Shown: positions 26,658-36,367, counted from the first letter of the stretch. The stretch: DNA of 64,000 bases from Sphingobacterium sp. R2 (GCF_040760075.1 NZ_CP142884.1:4340001-4404000), one strand, 5' to 3'. Translations and numbers: made by a program. The notes: generated by a model from the sequence alone, not told the origin.

Positions 26658-29381
26658 CTAATTAGTGAAGTAACTTTTTTCTTCAAGATAATTCCGAAAG
26701 TTACGAATATGTTCAGATGACTGAAGAAAAGGTAAAAGGTTCCGAATAATTTTATTATTTGCCGTATTAGTAACCGTATCCATATTTTTAAAAAGTTTCA
26801 TATCAACCCCTTCATTTTCAAGTAAACCTATTAACTTTTCATAATTTACTTTTTTTATTAACGATTTGTCAGATTTCCAGTCCGTTCGTTTATTATTATT
26901 AACGTTTTCTGAGCTTCTTTTAACAGCTAAAGAAACATTATCTAATAACTTGTATACATTAAACTTTGTATCTAAAGAATAATCATAAAACTTCTTCAGT
27001 TCATTTACTAAATCTTTTTTCGACTCATCTAAATAAGCAATTATCATAGGACAACCTATTAGCCACTTAGAGAGTTTCAGTTTATCTTTCTCACCTGGCT
27101 TCTTATTTTTACTTCCATTAACTTTCTTCAAATTGTCAATGAAAACTTTCTCAGAACTAACAATGTTACTATGGTTCAAGTCTAGAACTCTTGAATCACC
27201 TGATGAAAGATTTTCTCTAACATCTTCAATTAGAATCGCATTCATGAAATTCACAATACTAAGATGGAAGAGCCGACCTAGCTTTCTTTCATTATGAGAA
27301 TTCATTAAATTAGAAATTCCAACATAAAACCGTGTAAAAATTTTTCCTAACAAATGAATAGATAGATTATTACCTCTAAAGTCCTCCATCCATTTATTCA
27401 CTATTTTCGTAAATTCCTGAATATCTTTATCTTCAGATCTATCTGGCATTTCTGTCTCATTAAACTCTTCACTATTATCACTATCATCACTATCATCCAT
27501 TTCGTTAGAAACCTTTTCTTGAAAAGAATAATATCTTATCTGGGACAATTCAGTAAATGCAAGTTCCAAATTGGAAATATCATTTACAAAGAGATCAAAT
27601 CGTTTTAATAATTCACCAATTGAAGAAAGCAATGTATAAAAAGAATAGAACAACTCACTTCCATTCGTATACAAATGTTCTCCAGCTAAACAAGGAACAT
27701 AACCTAACATCCGTTGAGCACTAGAGACTTCTTTCTGATTTAAAACAGCATCTAGACGATCTTCCAAACCTGATTTCTTGGCTACCATCTTTAAGCCCAA
27801 CAAACTAATCAACGAAAAACTATTGCCCTTTTTGACTTTAGATGAGTAATGATAAATTTGCATAGTGTTCATTATATCTCTTAACACCAAATCATTCAGC
27901 ACTCCACTTTCCTTGATTAATCCTCTCTCCAAACTGTATCCCTCAGGATAATAATCAATAATATTTCTTAGAAACGAAATGCGAATTAGATAATCAAATA
28001 TTAAGAATCTGTATTTACTAACGGCGGAAGAGAATAATATATTTAAACTAAATACCCCAGCGTTTAAACTATTATCAGAGGATGTTGGAGAAAGTTGGTA
28101 TAATTCCTTTAATTGTTTATCTCTAATTAACAGTTTGAGTATTTCTATATTTATATTTTTTGGTGAATTAACTAGTGTTTCGATAAGAATATTTTTTTCA
28201 TATAAATCAGCTAAGAGAACCGATACTATATTTACATTGTAAGTTAATTCAACATCATCATCTTTAATAGATTTTACAATTCTTTGCAAAAAATGTACTA
28301 TAGTACGTAGGGGTTGGTTTAACAAAAAATGTTTTTGACTTTCTAATTGATATCCATTATTTACCCCTAATTGGGCAAATATCTTTTGAAGTAGCTTTTC
28401 GAGAGGCATCGACATCTCTTTTTCAGAAACCTGTATATTAATACATAATCTGTTAGTTGAATTCAAAACGTTGTATAGAGTATCTAATTGAAAACGATAT
28501 TGAGGTTGCATAATTTTCAAAAGATATTGCGACGTCAGATCTGTTACCATATCATCATAATACCGAATCCTACCATCAGCCTCATTAGATTGATATTCTT
28601 TAGAGGCTTCATAACGAAGTATTTCTTGACCAAAATTTTTCCATTTACTTTGTCTTATTAATGAATTATACAACTTAAAGTCCCCACTTAAAACTGTAAT
28701 AATCCTTCCAGTAATAAAATATTTTCTTATGGTTTCTAAAATAGCATAACCTTTAGATGAATCCACATCTATATCGTCAAATAGTACTAAGAAGACTTCC
28801 TTTTTTAAGATGTCAAGTGATTTTGTTAAAAATTCATTAAAGTACTGTCTTAAATTTCTTGCAGCTCCTACAGCTCTCAACTCGTTCTCCATTACATATT
28901 CTGGATCCTGCCAAACGAATTCTGAATCTCTTGAAAGATGATCTATTGATGGAAGACCTGCGGCTAATTTAGTAACACTTTTCTTCCATTGATTTTCAAT
29001 GTCTTTATTAAACTTATAGGGATTACATCTACAAGATGTAAAATGATTATTGACCAAATCACAGATTGCTGATATAAGATTAAGAAAAACGTGTCCTTTT
29101 TCTTCAATCAATGTCGGGTCAATAATATTTAAAACTTCAATTTCTTCATGAGATTTTAATTCATTTTCAAGACTTAGTAGAAAAGACGTTTTTCCACTAC
29201 CTCTTGATCCAAGTAGGGTTATCGTATTATGAGAATGATTTGAATCCAAATCCTCTATAAGAAATTTACTAATTAATGATTTTACTGCATTAAATTGAGA
29301 TAGATGTATAATGTTCTTATCATTAAATTTCTTTGCATTTGTACTTTCATTTAATATAATTGTAGTATTTGTTTCTGCCAT
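26658..29381 (-). CDS. rdrA: RADAR ATPase RdrA
   Basis: A 907-residue P-loop ATPase: Walker A LLGSRGSGKTSF (56-67), and Walker B FLVLFDDID (197-205). A long helical C-terminal region has an acidic low-complexity stretch (MDDSDDSDNSEEFNETE, about 635-650). Length, ATPase architecture and direct coupling to an RdrB-like deaminase identify it as RdrA. It is the first gene of the minus-strand operon. The promoter must lie in the roughly 55 bp before it or within the decayed YbjQ-like gene upstream. Confidence 0.88.
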   Translation of the reverse strand: MAETNTTIILNESTNAKKFNDKNIIHLSQFNAVKSLISKFLIEDLDSNHSHNTITLLGSRGSGKTSFLLSLENELKSHEEIEVLNIIDPTLIEEKGHVFLNLISAICDLVNNHFTSCRCNPYKFNKDIENQWKKSVTKLAAGLPSIDHLSRDSEFVWQDPEYVMENELRAVGAARNLRQYFNEFLTKSLDILKKEVFLVLFDDIDVDSSKGYAILETIRKYFITGRIITVLSGDFKLYNSLIRQSKWKNFGQEILRYEASKEYQSNEADGRIRYYDDMVTDLTSQYLLKIMQPQYRFQLDTLYNVLNSTNRLCINIQVSEKEMSMPLEKLLQKIFAQLGVNNGYQLESQKHFLLNQPLRTIVHFLQRIVKSIKDDDVELTYNVNIVSVLLADLYEKNILIETLVNSPKNINIEILKLLIRDKQLKELYQLSPTSSDNSLNAGVFSLNILFSSAVSKYRFLIFDYLIRISFLRNIIDYYPEGYSLERGLIKESGVLNDLVLRDIMNTMQIYHYSSKVKKGNSFSLISLLGLKMVAKKSGLEDRLDAVLNQKEVSSAQRMLGYVPCLAGEHLYTNGSELFYSFYTLLSSIGELLKRFDLFVNDISNLELAFTELSQIRYYSFQEKVSNEMDDSDDSDNSEEFNETEMPDRSEDKDIQEFTKIVNKWMEDFRGNNLSIHLLGKIFTRFYVGISNLMNSHNERKLGRLFHLSIVNFMNAILIEDVRENLSSGDSRVLDLNHSNIVSSEKVFIDNLKKVNGSKNKKPGEKDKLKLSKWLIGCPMIIAYLDESKKDLVNELKKFYDYSLDTKFNVYKLLDNVSLAVKRSSENVNNNKRTDWKSDKSLIKKVNYEKLIGLLENEGVDMKLFKNMDTVTNTANNKIIRNLLPFLQSSEHIRNFRNYLEEKSYFTN

Positions 29382-29436
29382 TTTTATTCTTTTAAAAAAT
29401 TATATATACATCATTTGAATCGGCCGGTATATAAAT

Positions 29437-29831
29437 TCATTTTATAATCATATACAGTTTTAGTTTACAAGCTATTGAAAGCACAAGAGAAATAAAATCT
29501 TGAGGATGAATTGTTACTAATATTAATTTTTCATCGTTCTCTTTTATTGTATCTGATTTTATAAATTGAAGGCCTACAATCCCCATATCTTCTTTTTCTT
29601 TCAATGACTTATTGATTAAAAGTCGACTTCCTCTAAAAACAATTTTGAACGTCGACAAAAATCTTTCGAAAATGTTTTTAGATCTTCTTTCAATAGGTTA
29701 ATAAATAAATTCACATAGTTCGCCGCTATATCACTAAAGACAGTGGTGCCGATAACAACATTGGCAGCTATTGGATCATTATAACGTGAAATCTCGCTCC
29801 CTTCGATGGAATTGGTCGTGGTTACTATCAT
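29437..29831 (-). pseudogene. YbjQ-family gene, frameshifted (remnant 1 of 3)
   Basis: The N-terminal frame (from 29831) reads MIVTTTNSIEGSEI then NVVIGTTVFSDIAANYVN, the start of YbjQ/DUF74 proteins (pentameric, putative metal-binding). A second frame from about 29658 carries a plausible C-terminal half (GIVGLQFI, EKLILVTIHP). A frameshift near 29640 separates them. It lies directly upstream of the RADAR operon. Related scraps are at 49055 and 61546. Confidence 0.6.
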
Positions 29832-29869
29832 ACATTATACTTTTCAATCGGGCAAGATTAATACCCAAG

Positions 29870-29988
29870 CCTAATATACATTATTTATCCTGAATTAAAT
29901 TGTTTACAGATATTAATTTTCAAAATGATTACAAACTGTAAGGCTAAGGTATTGGTTTGAAAGTAGGATTGTTTACGGGAAACCGTAA
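29870..29988. repeat. Dispersed repeat R1, copy A
   Basis: A roughly 119-bp unit containing AATATACATTATTTAT, TATTAATTTTCAA, a TACAAACTGTAAGGCTAAGG block, TATTGGTTTGAAAG and TTTACGGGAAACCGTA. It aligns along its length with copy B at 36004-36120 and in part with copies at 40452, 41222, 49277 and 61212. The last block holds a small palindrome (ACGG-GAAA-CCGT). It is non-coding. Confidence 0.65.
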
Positions 29989-30033
29989 CTGATTTACTTG
30001 AACGTGTTAATAAGACAATAAAATAAACAAAAA

Positions 30034-30063
30034 GGCCTCCCTCGTTAACCGTCGAGAGAGGCC
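30034..30063 (-). terminator. Terminator for minus-strand transcription
   Basis: GGCCTCCCTCG at 30034-30044 pairs with CGAGAGAGGCC at 30053-30063 with one mismatch. On the minus strand it is followed by TTTTTGTTTATTT, a proper intrinsic terminator tail. The transcript it served would come from the 30.1-30.6 kb side, where only gene remnants remain. Confidence 0.65.
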
Positions 30064-30309
30064 ATGTTGGCTAGATGTCCGCTTGGGCTAGATGTTAACC
30101 GGCTTTGGGCATTCATCTATCGTAAAGATCGCGAGATTAGTTGAGATAATTGTTGTTCATTTCTTAAAAAATGTTGTTCAAAACCCGCCAACTGGTAATA
30201 ATTTCATTCTGGAATACTAGGTTATTTCATCAAATGTTATTATCAGTCTTACTAACACTCCAGATCAACCCACTCTTCGATAATGATAACCGTCTTTTAT
30301 CAAAAAGCT
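30064..30309. other. Gene-free remnant region
   Basis: Contains no complete frame. Its end is part of a block shared with 48.3 kb, so it probably derives from a duplicated cassette whose genes have decayed. Confidence 0.35.
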
Positions 30310-30610
30310 CTTCCATGATCATCCACACCTGACCCGTCAATGTAAAATATTTTTTGGTGCTTAGATCATCTATAGTTAGAAATCCGGTAACAGAAAACTT
30401 TTCGATGGCTAGTACTCCGTACTCAACAGCTAGAAATAATTTTTTAAAACCAAACAGGATTCGTCTCTCCCAGACTCAAGGTTTTTTTATTCCTTTTATA
30501 TCGTTTTTCATCGAATATCGTCCTTTATCCACTTTAATTCTCCACGTTGTATCAGGACTATATACTTTTGCACGTGATCATCGCTCAATAAACAATCGTC
30601 TTCAAGGCTT
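30310..30610 (-). pseudogene. C-terminal remnant of the 155-residue repeat family (copy A) and its 3' flank
   Basis: From about 30610 down to the stop at 30508-30510, the minus strand encodes LSDDHVQKYIVLIQRGELKW then IKDDIR, the last 25 residues of the family seen intact at 48494 and 60221. Beyond the stop, 30310-30505 is closely related to the 3' flank at 48310-48490, including AACCAAACAGGATTCG and CCCAGACTCAAGG followed by a T run. The N-terminal part is lost. Confidence 0.7.
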
Positions 30611-30832
30611 TCTCAAATTATAAAAAACCTCAATTCCTTGTCAATAGCTAGTGGTATCTCCTTAAAAATTCCGATAGCTTCAGACTCCTAATTTAATGGC
30701 GCATCCACTAAATTGTAACAAGTGACTTGGCAAAACAGCTCCACTTTCGTATCTTCGATACAGCTACGACGAGTCTCCGCGCCAATTACCTACAAGCATA
30801 ACACGACACATCAAGAAAACACAATTGCATTT
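30611..30832. other. Upstream region of the immunity-gene cluster
   Basis: No gene is recognised. It probably contains the promoter for the plus-strand run that begins at 30833. A hydrophilic in-frame extension from 30722 is not convincing as protein. Confidence 0.3.
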
Positions 30833-31204
30833 ATGACACCGACAGAAAAACTGACATCCATTTTGACAGAACAATATATTTCAGAAGATGGCGACGAATA
30901 TAAAGTAGAACTAAAAGAAGGTTTGACCAACCAACAGATTGACGAATTAGCCAAAAAACTGCCGACAGGACAAATTCCGCCAGAGATAAGAGAATTACTA
31001 CAATTTGCAAGCGGCTTTGAATTTTTTGGACTTGAAGGAATCACATTTGACGGAGTAGGTCAATTCGGATTTGAAGAGTTTTTTCCTAATTCAGTTCAAC
31101 TAGCGGGAGATGGATTTGGGAATTTTTGGATTTTAGATGTAGACAAAAATGGAAGCTGGGGTGATTTAAAATTAGAACATGGCACAAGAATACTAAATAA
31201 TTAA
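30833..31204 (+). CDS. SUKH-type (SMI1/KNR4) immunity protein, short form
   Basis: SMI1/KNR4-fold proteins neutralise nuclease-type polymorphic toxins. Visible here are the helix LTNQQIDELAKKLPTGQIP, the PPEIRELLQFASGFEFFGL core, FGFEEFFPNSVQLAGDGFGN and FWILDVD. The protein is 123 residues, and the usual C-terminal ...HDPP-type end is replaced by KLEHGTRILNN, so it may be truncated. The start at 30833 avoids an unconserved 37-residue lead. First gene of a tight plus-strand run. Confidence 0.75.
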   Translation: MTPTEKLTSILTEQYISEDGDEYKVELKEGLTNQQIDELAKKLPTGQIPPEIRELLQFASGFEFFGLEGITFDGVGQFGFEEFFPNSVQLAGDGFGNFWILDVDKNGSWGDLKLEHGTRILNN

Positions 31205-31224
31205 AGCGATAAAACTGACTGAAA

Positions 31225-31902
31225 ATGACCGACAATATCGAACAATTTTTTAATGCATATCTGACCAGAGATGTAAGTTCTGTTTACACAGAAGATGTTC
31301 CAAGGGAAATGATGGCATCCGAGGTAAACGAAGATGGCTGGTACGAATGGAAGCTTATTCCTGGATCATTAAGTAATGATGATTACAAAAAAGTGGCTGC
31401 AGAATTTGGCACTTCATTACCCGTTAGCTTTATTGAATGGCATAAGCGCTATTTCTTTGCCGACTGTGATTGTTCAATCGTCAGACTACCTCACTCTTTG
31501 CCTTCTCAACCGTTAGCTGAAATAACAGTTAATCTGGATTGGTACCTAGCTGAACAACTCATCCCACTTGGCCTGATCCCCTTTGCGAATGAAGGTAATG
31601 ATACAGGGCCACTGGTATTTGATACAAGAGGCTCCGTCGAAACAAATGATTATCCGATCAGAGTCTACGACCATGAATATGATGGTGATCTCGACGGACT
31701 GAGCGAAATTATCTTTTCGTCATTCAACAAGATGCTGGCATGCTTAACCCATTTTTTAAACGAAACTAATACAAGAAAAAATTTTGAAGTGATCGCTGAC
31801 TTTTATACTATAGACCCAAACGGTGCTGGGTCTACTGGTCGATCATATTGGGAAAGCTGGATAACAATGGGCCGGGCGAACTTTGAGGAATTTGGATATT
31901 AA
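31225..31902 (+). CDS. SUKH-type (SMI1/KNR4) immunity protein
   Basis: A 225-residue soluble protein with the SUKH pattern: IPGSLSNDDYKKVAAEFGTS then LPVSFIEWHKRYFF, LIPFANEGNDTGPLVFDTRG and YDHEYDGDLDGLSEI. It starts 20 bp after the previous immunity gene. Its toxin is not in the immediate vicinity, as is common in arrays of orphan immunity genes. Confidence 0.75.
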   Translation: MTDNIEQFFNAYLTRDVSSVYTEDVPREMMASEVNEDGWYEWKLIPGSLSNDDYKKVAAEFGTSLPVSFIEWHKRYFFADCDCSIVRLPHSLPSQPLAEITVNLDWYLAEQLIPLGLIPFANEGNDTGPLVFDTRGSVETNDYPIRVYDHEYDGDLDGLSEIIFSSFNKMLACLTHFLNETNTRKNFEVIADFYTIDPNGAGSTGRSYWESWITMGRANFEEFGY

Positions 31903-31937
31903 AGTCAGAACCCCGGAAATGAACCGGTATAAATAAT

Positions 31938-32483
31938 ATGAAGGAAACTCTTTTGGTATTGGATTTGGACGAAACATTGCTGTACGCTACAAAAGATAAG
32001 CTGCAACAGCGGGAAGACTTTGTTGTAGGGCCTTATTATGTATATGTCCGTCCAAATTTAGCCTATTTTTTATCAGAGTTGGTTGGAGATTTTAAACTGG
32101 CTATTTGGAGCTCTGCGGATGATACTTACGTGCATGAGCTCGTTGATAAAATAAAACCAGACGCTGTCGATTTTGAATTTATCTGGGGAAGATCTCGCAC
32201 AACAAAAAAACGGATCAGTGTGACTGATGAATATTATTACGTAAAAAGGTTATCCAAAGTAAAACGTAAAGGCTTCTCATTGGAAAGAACGCTTATAATA
32301 GACGACACCGCTGAAAAATCAATGCTGAACTATGGCAATGCAATCCAAATAGCTGAATTTACAGGGAACGCCAACGATGATGAGTTACTCCTATTGGCTT
32401 CTTACCTAAAACAATTAAAGAATGTACGGAATGTCAGACAAATCGAAAAAAGATATTGGAGGAATCAAGATTTGCCGACATAG
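31938..32483 (+). CDS. HAD-family phosphatase, FCP1/NIF-like
   Basis: LVLDLDETLL (residues 5-14) is the DxDx(T/V) motif I with nucleophile Asp, AIWSSADD motif II, and LIIDDT motif IV with the acidic pair. The arrangement YVRPNLAYFL resembles the NLI-interacting-factor-like subgroup. 181 residues, cytosolic. It sits 35 bp after the SUKH gene in the same run. Its role in an immunity cluster is unknown. Confidence 0.8.
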   Translation: MKETLLVLDLDETLLYATKDKLQQREDFVVGPYYVYVRPNLAYFLSELVGDFKLAIWSSADDTYVHELVDKIKPDAVDFEFIWGRSRTTKKRISVTDEYYYVKRLSKVKRKGFSLERTLIIDDTAEKSMLNYGNAIQIAEFTGNANDDELLLLASYLKQLKNVRNVRQIEKRYWRNQDLPT

Positions 32484-32534
32484 ACGATTATAATAACGAT
32501 CGGGGTTCATGAAGTAAAATCTAAAAACAGGAAA

Positions 32535-33077
32535 ATGCAAATTATTAGAATAACCACGACTTCACTCTGCTGCATTTTGGCGGGCTTTATTTCTTCAGTT
32601 TTCATCAAATGGGATTGGTCATTTATCCTTATTCCGACATTAATATCATTTGCCGTAACATTAAGCAATTTTGATAGGATCAGTTTTCCCAAGAAATTGG
32701 TAGGCATACTCCTACATTGGTTTTTGAGTATTGTTATCTTTATCATCACGATTGGCATCACTGTATTTATTCTTTCTCCGATGGGAATGCATGCGATGTA
32801 TATTGGTTCGGCTTTAGCTGCCATACTATTTGCACTTATTACGAATATAAACTTGACTTTTCCAAAGTTCTGGCTGTCAATGGTGGTTATATTCGTCTTG
32901 TCTTTATTAGTATGGCCGATAGCAGATTATATGCACGCCCATCCAACATTTAAATTCGCAGCATTAAATGGGCGTGAGAATATCGTCACCATTTGGTGCT
33001 CACTTGTTGGATTTGGAGTTGCATTGGGTATACATCATAAGAAGTACAATCCCGATGACAACTCATTACTGCGATAA
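32535..33077 (+). CDS. Multi-pass membrane protein, unknown
   Basis: 180 residues with about five or six hydrophobic helices (7-24, 28-44, 56-82, 88-103, 110-128, 147-165), short loops and a polar C-terminus. No family is recognised. Small multi-pass proteins are common as immunity factors against membrane-acting or periplasmic toxins, which suits the neighbourhood, but this is only context. Confidence 0.7.
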   Translation: MQIIRITTTSLCCILAGFISSVFIKWDWSFILIPTLISFAVTLSNFDRISFPKKLVGILLHWFLSIVIFIITIGITVFILSPMGMHAMYIGSALAAILFALITNINLTFPKFWLSMVVIFVLSLLVWPIADYMHAHPTFKFAALNGRENIVTIWCSLVGFGVALGIHHKKYNPDDNSLLR

Positions 33078-33107
33078 ATTGATTCATTTTTGAAAAAGTC
33101 ATGATAT

Positions 33108-33446
33108 ATGTCTGATTTCATAGCGCAGCTTCATTATAGAACACCACAAGAAGGTGGAAGAGAGACTCCTGCTTTCTCTAAATATAGACCTCAGATCAAA
33201 TTTGATTTTGATGAAATGCAAACATCAGGTGAACAAACATTTATCGATAAAGATACAGTGTATCCCGGAGAGGAAATTAAAGCGGCGATTCGATTAGCGG
33301 GTGTCATATATTTTAGAGGAAGACTCGCCGAAGGTATGTTATTTGAATTTCTGGAAGGCCCCCGTGTGATCGGTACAGGAAAGATCTTAGAAATATTGAA
33401 TTATACATTGAAAATAGACGATGGCAGTACGATTGAAGATAATTAA
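33108..33446 (+). CDS. Free-standing EF-Tu domain III-like protein
   Basis: The whole 112-residue protein resembles the C-terminal beta-barrel domain of elongation factor Tu: FIAQLHYRTPQEGGRETPAF, KYRPQIKFDF, VYPGEEIKAAIRLAG, FRGRLAEGMLFEFLEG, VIGTGKIL. The GTPase domain is absent. In an immunity array it could act as a decoy or immunity protein against a toxin that uses EF-Tu, but this is inference. It ends 2 bp before the metallophosphoesterase copy. Confidence 0.75.
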   Translation: MSDFIAQLHYRTPQEGGRETPAFSKYRPQIKFDFDEMQTSGEQTFIDKDTVYPGEEIKAAIRLAGVIYFRGRLAEGMLFEFLEGPRVIGTGKILEILNYTLKIDDGSTIEDN

Positions 33447-33448
33447 AA

Positions 33449-34083
33449 ATGAAAATTCATATCATTAGCGACCTACATAGAGAATTTGGATACAATGATA
33501 TAAATCTATGGATAGCTGATGTTCTTGTTTTGGCCGAAGATACTGATCTAGGGGTTAAAGGGATCAGCTGGCTCAAATCACTTTCTTTGGATATACCGAT
33601 CATCTATGTGCTGGGCAATCACGAGTATTATAAAGGAGCCTATCCGAAAACACTAATTAAGATCAAGGATGCTGCGAGCAATTCAAATATCCATGTGCTG
33701 GAAAATGAATCTTTGGAGATAGACCACGTTTGTTTCCATGGCTGCACACTCTGGACTGATTTTTCCTTAAAAGGCAATCCTGTAGTTTAAGGATCGCTAT
33801 GCCAAAGCCGTATGAATGATTATAAGAAGATCAGATTAGGTGACAATTATGCCAAATTAAGAAGCATCGATACGTTTAGAGTCCACCAAACTTCGAGGCA
33901 ATGGCTGACAGAAAGTCTTCGTGTGAGTGGAGCAAAACATAACATCGTAGTGACGCATCATGCTCCAAGCATTCGATCCTTACCAATGAAGTATTTGGAC
34001 GATCCGATCAGCGCTGCCTACGCCTCGGATATGGAAGACATTATAATAAAGCATCAGCCTTCCTATTGGATCCATGGCCATCC
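33449..34083 (+). pseudogene. Metallophosphoesterase, copy 1 (nonsense and truncated)
   Basis: Nearly identical to the intact copy at 51321-52067. Metal motifs SDLHREFG and GNHEYY, then THHAPS after the break, are all visible. A TAA at 33788-33790 (where copy 2 reads GCATAT) interrupts it, and the 3' end is lost after WIHGH, where an IS66 fragment begins. Metal residues of motif GD are also changed (AED for AGD). It is almost certainly inactive. Confidence 0.85.
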
Positions 34084-34239
34084 TGCTGTGTCATTTTCTT
34101 TACTGCGCGAAAACCAATAATAAAAGGTCGCTTCGTTGATCCCATTTTCCGCGCAGTAAGCTTTCTTACTTTTTCCGCTCCGATGCCAGTCTGCTATCAT
34201 ACACAGCATACGCTCGCCTTTTTCTTCTAAGTGGTTCAT
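34063..34239 (-). pseudogene. IS66 TnpA fragment
   Basis: The minus strand from 34239 reads MNHLEEKGERMLCMIADWHR, then GINEATFYYWFSRSKEN, the N-terminal half of IS66 OrfA/TnpA. It then runs into the metallophosphoesterase remnant and stops. It lies downstream of tnpC rather than upstream, so it comes from another IS66 copy or a rearrangement. Confidence 0.7.
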
Positions 34240-34297
34240 ACAGCAAAGCTAACGCCTAATGCGATCTAAGGCAATATGTACGTATCCGCCCGACTAA

Positions 34298-35773
34298 CTA
34301 CATGTCAGTTGATTTTTTGAAGTTCTGTGGAAAAAGTTCCTTTAAGTTTTTATGGTTTATAGACATGATTTTTTCCAGCGTGTGCTTTAACCACTGGAAC
34401 GGATTTACCTCGTGCTTTTTGCAGATAGCAAAGAACGAGTAGATCATTGCAGCCCGCTGTGCTGCTTCATGGCTTCCTGCAAAGAGATAGTTTTTTCGTC
34501 CCAGGGCAACAGGGCGAATAGTATTCTCGACAAGATTATTATCAATAAGTAGATTTCCATCATAGAGGTATGCTGATAGCGCATCCCATCTAGCGTATGC
34601 ATAGGCCATTGCTTTTCCGATCTGGCTTTTAGGGAGCGTATTCTTTATCTCTTCAAAGATCCACTTGCCCAGATCATTGATTATAGGTAAGGATCCTTCC
34701 AGCCGTAGTTCCTTTATCTTTTCTGGGGAAAGATTATCCTGTTTTGCTTTTCGCTCGATAGTATATAGCTGCTGTATCATCAACAGCGCTTTTTCTGCTC
34801 TGGGTCTGTCATTCTCCAAAGCTTTTTCGAACTCACGGCGCGCGTGTGCCCAGCAGGCCAGGTGTGTCACCTCTTTCTTTTTGGCATACTTTTCATAAAC
34901 ACCATATCCATCCGTCTGGAGATATCCTTTAAAGTTTCCAAGCATGGGCACGGCAGCAGCGCCACCACGGGTGGGACTATATTCAAATAGCACGATACCA
35001 TCCAATGGAGCGTGATAGACCCAATAATAACCGGTATGGGCAGCTCCTTTTTTATCGCTGTCCAGTACTTTTATCGGTGTCTCATCAACCTGTAAATATC
35101 CCTGTGTTTTGGTCTGGAAGATAAGCTGCTCATAAAGGGGGTCTAGTTTTTCGAGTGCCTGTTTTGTCCAACCTTCGATCGTTGATGAGGGGATCTGTAT
35201 GTTTTCCCTTGCGAAGATCTGCTTTTGGCGGTATAATGGGAGGTGATCCATATACTTATGTGTTAGGATCATCGCCAGCAGGCCTGCCCCGGGGATGCCT
35301 TTATCGATGACACGCTCGGGAAGCCCTGCGATGGATATACCATCTCCGTCTTTAGCCGCATATTTATAACGGATGTAACGTTTGATATAGAACTTTGCAG
35401 GCTCGCACTCCAGCTCTTCGGTAATCTCTTTTCCAATACATACCATTTCAGACATGTCTCCTTCGGGGTGAATCTCGACCTCTTCTACCGGTAGATGTTC
35501 AAGTAACTTCGCACGTCCTTTATGGTGAGGACGTTTACGGACATACTCGATCTTTTCCTTGATTTCCTCCTGTTGCTGAACAACTTCGGCCGGCTCTGCT
35601 TCAAAGGGTAGCATGGTCTGGTTTGGGTCTCCTTCGAAGCGTTCACGCTTCTGTCCGAACTGCATACGATTGTACATGGCAAGTTGTGACTTTAGATAAT
35701 CTATCTCTTCATCACGGCTGGAAACAACCTTGATAAGGTCTTCTTTCGAGAGGTTTTCCAGCGCTTTTTCCAT
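34298..35773 (-). CDS. tnpC: IS66-family transposase TnpC
   Basis: A 491-residue TnpC: N-terminal coiled coil (EEIDYLKSQLAMYNRMQFGQ), the zinc/linker region, DDE-type core with LQVDETPIKVLD (Asp), TDGYGVYEKYA (Asp) and NLVENTIRPVALGRKNYLF (Glu), and a C-terminal NPFQWLKHTLEKI domain. It is full length and intact. TnpA and TnpB around it are only fragments, so the element is probably not autonomous. Confidence 0.93.
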   Translation of the reverse strand: MEKALENLSKEDLIKVVSSRDEEIDYLKSQLAMYNRMQFGQKRERFEGDPNQTMLPFEAEPAEVVQQQEEIKEKIEYVRKRPHHKGRAKLLEHLPVEEVEIHPEGDMSEMVCIGKEITEELECEPAKFYIKRYIRYKYAAKDGDGISIAGLPERVIDKGIPGAGLLAMILTHKYMDHLPLYRQKQIFARENIQIPSSTIEGWTKQALEKLDPLYEQLIFQTKTQGYLQVDETPIKVLDSDKKGAAHTGYYWVYHAPLDGIVLFEYSPTRGGAAAVPMLGNFKGYLQTDGYGVYEKYAKKKEVTHLACWAHARREFEKALENDRPRAEKALLMIQQLYTIERKAKQDNLSPEKIKELRLEGSLPIINDLGKWIFEEIKNTLPKSQIGKAMAYAYARWDALSAYLYDGNLLIDNNLVENTIRPVALGRKNYLFAGSHEAAQRAAMIYSFFAICKKHEVNPFQWLKHTLEKIMSINHKNLKELFPQNFKKSTDM

Positions 35774-35807
35774 GCCATAAAGATACGCATTTATTGCCTT
35801 AATACCA

Positions 35808-35990
35808 TTAAAAAAGCTGTTTTTGAGGTAACAAATAACGTTTTTTCTGTATACTCTTTACAACATGTATACCCTCGACCATCAATACCAGATCGCTCCA
35901 GGACAGCTCACCTTTCTTAAGTTCAGATGCACCAAAAGTTCCCTGCTCCAGACGTTTGTAGTAAATAATAAAGTAATTCTTTTCATCATT
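35808..35990 (-). pseudogene. tnpB: IS66 TnpB C-terminal fragment
   Basis: The minus strand reads YYKRLEQGTFGASELKKGEL, then SWSDLVLMVEGIHV, the C-terminal end of IS66 OrfB/TnpB. The N-terminal two thirds are missing. The cut edge lies beside repeat R1 copy B, so the repeat or its recombination may have removed the left half. Confidence 0.7.
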
Positions 35991-36003
35991 AATTTAAATC
36001 ACA

Positions 36004-36120
36004 CCAATATACATTATTTATTCTGAATTAAGATGTTTTCATATATTAACTTTCAAGATTATTATGAATTTTGGGATCAAGTTATTAGTCTGAAAGAATG
36101 TTGGGTTACGGGAAATCTTA
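36004..36120. repeat. Dispersed repeat R1, copy B
   Basis: Aligns over its whole length with copy A at 29870: AATATACATTATTTAT, TGAATTAA, TATTAACTTTCAA, GTCTGAAAG and TTACGGGAAA are all present in order with scattered differences. It is directly adjacent to the truncated IS66 TnpB. Confidence 0.6.
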
Positions 36121-36367
36121 CCTGAATTAATTTTTAGCAGATATAGTTTTAAGTTAATTTTTCTCCAACAAGCATCACGAAGATTTAATTAATAGGCCGC
36201 ACCTATCAAAGGATCAAAATGGATAGTTTTATCGCCAAAGGTTATACAGGGTACAATGGCGCGAGTGCGAAAGATGTATATCCACTGTTTTTACTATTCC
36301 TCACTCTACACTTTTGGGTAGTAATTCTCTATTAATGACACTTTCCATCTCAAATTTATTTATCTTA

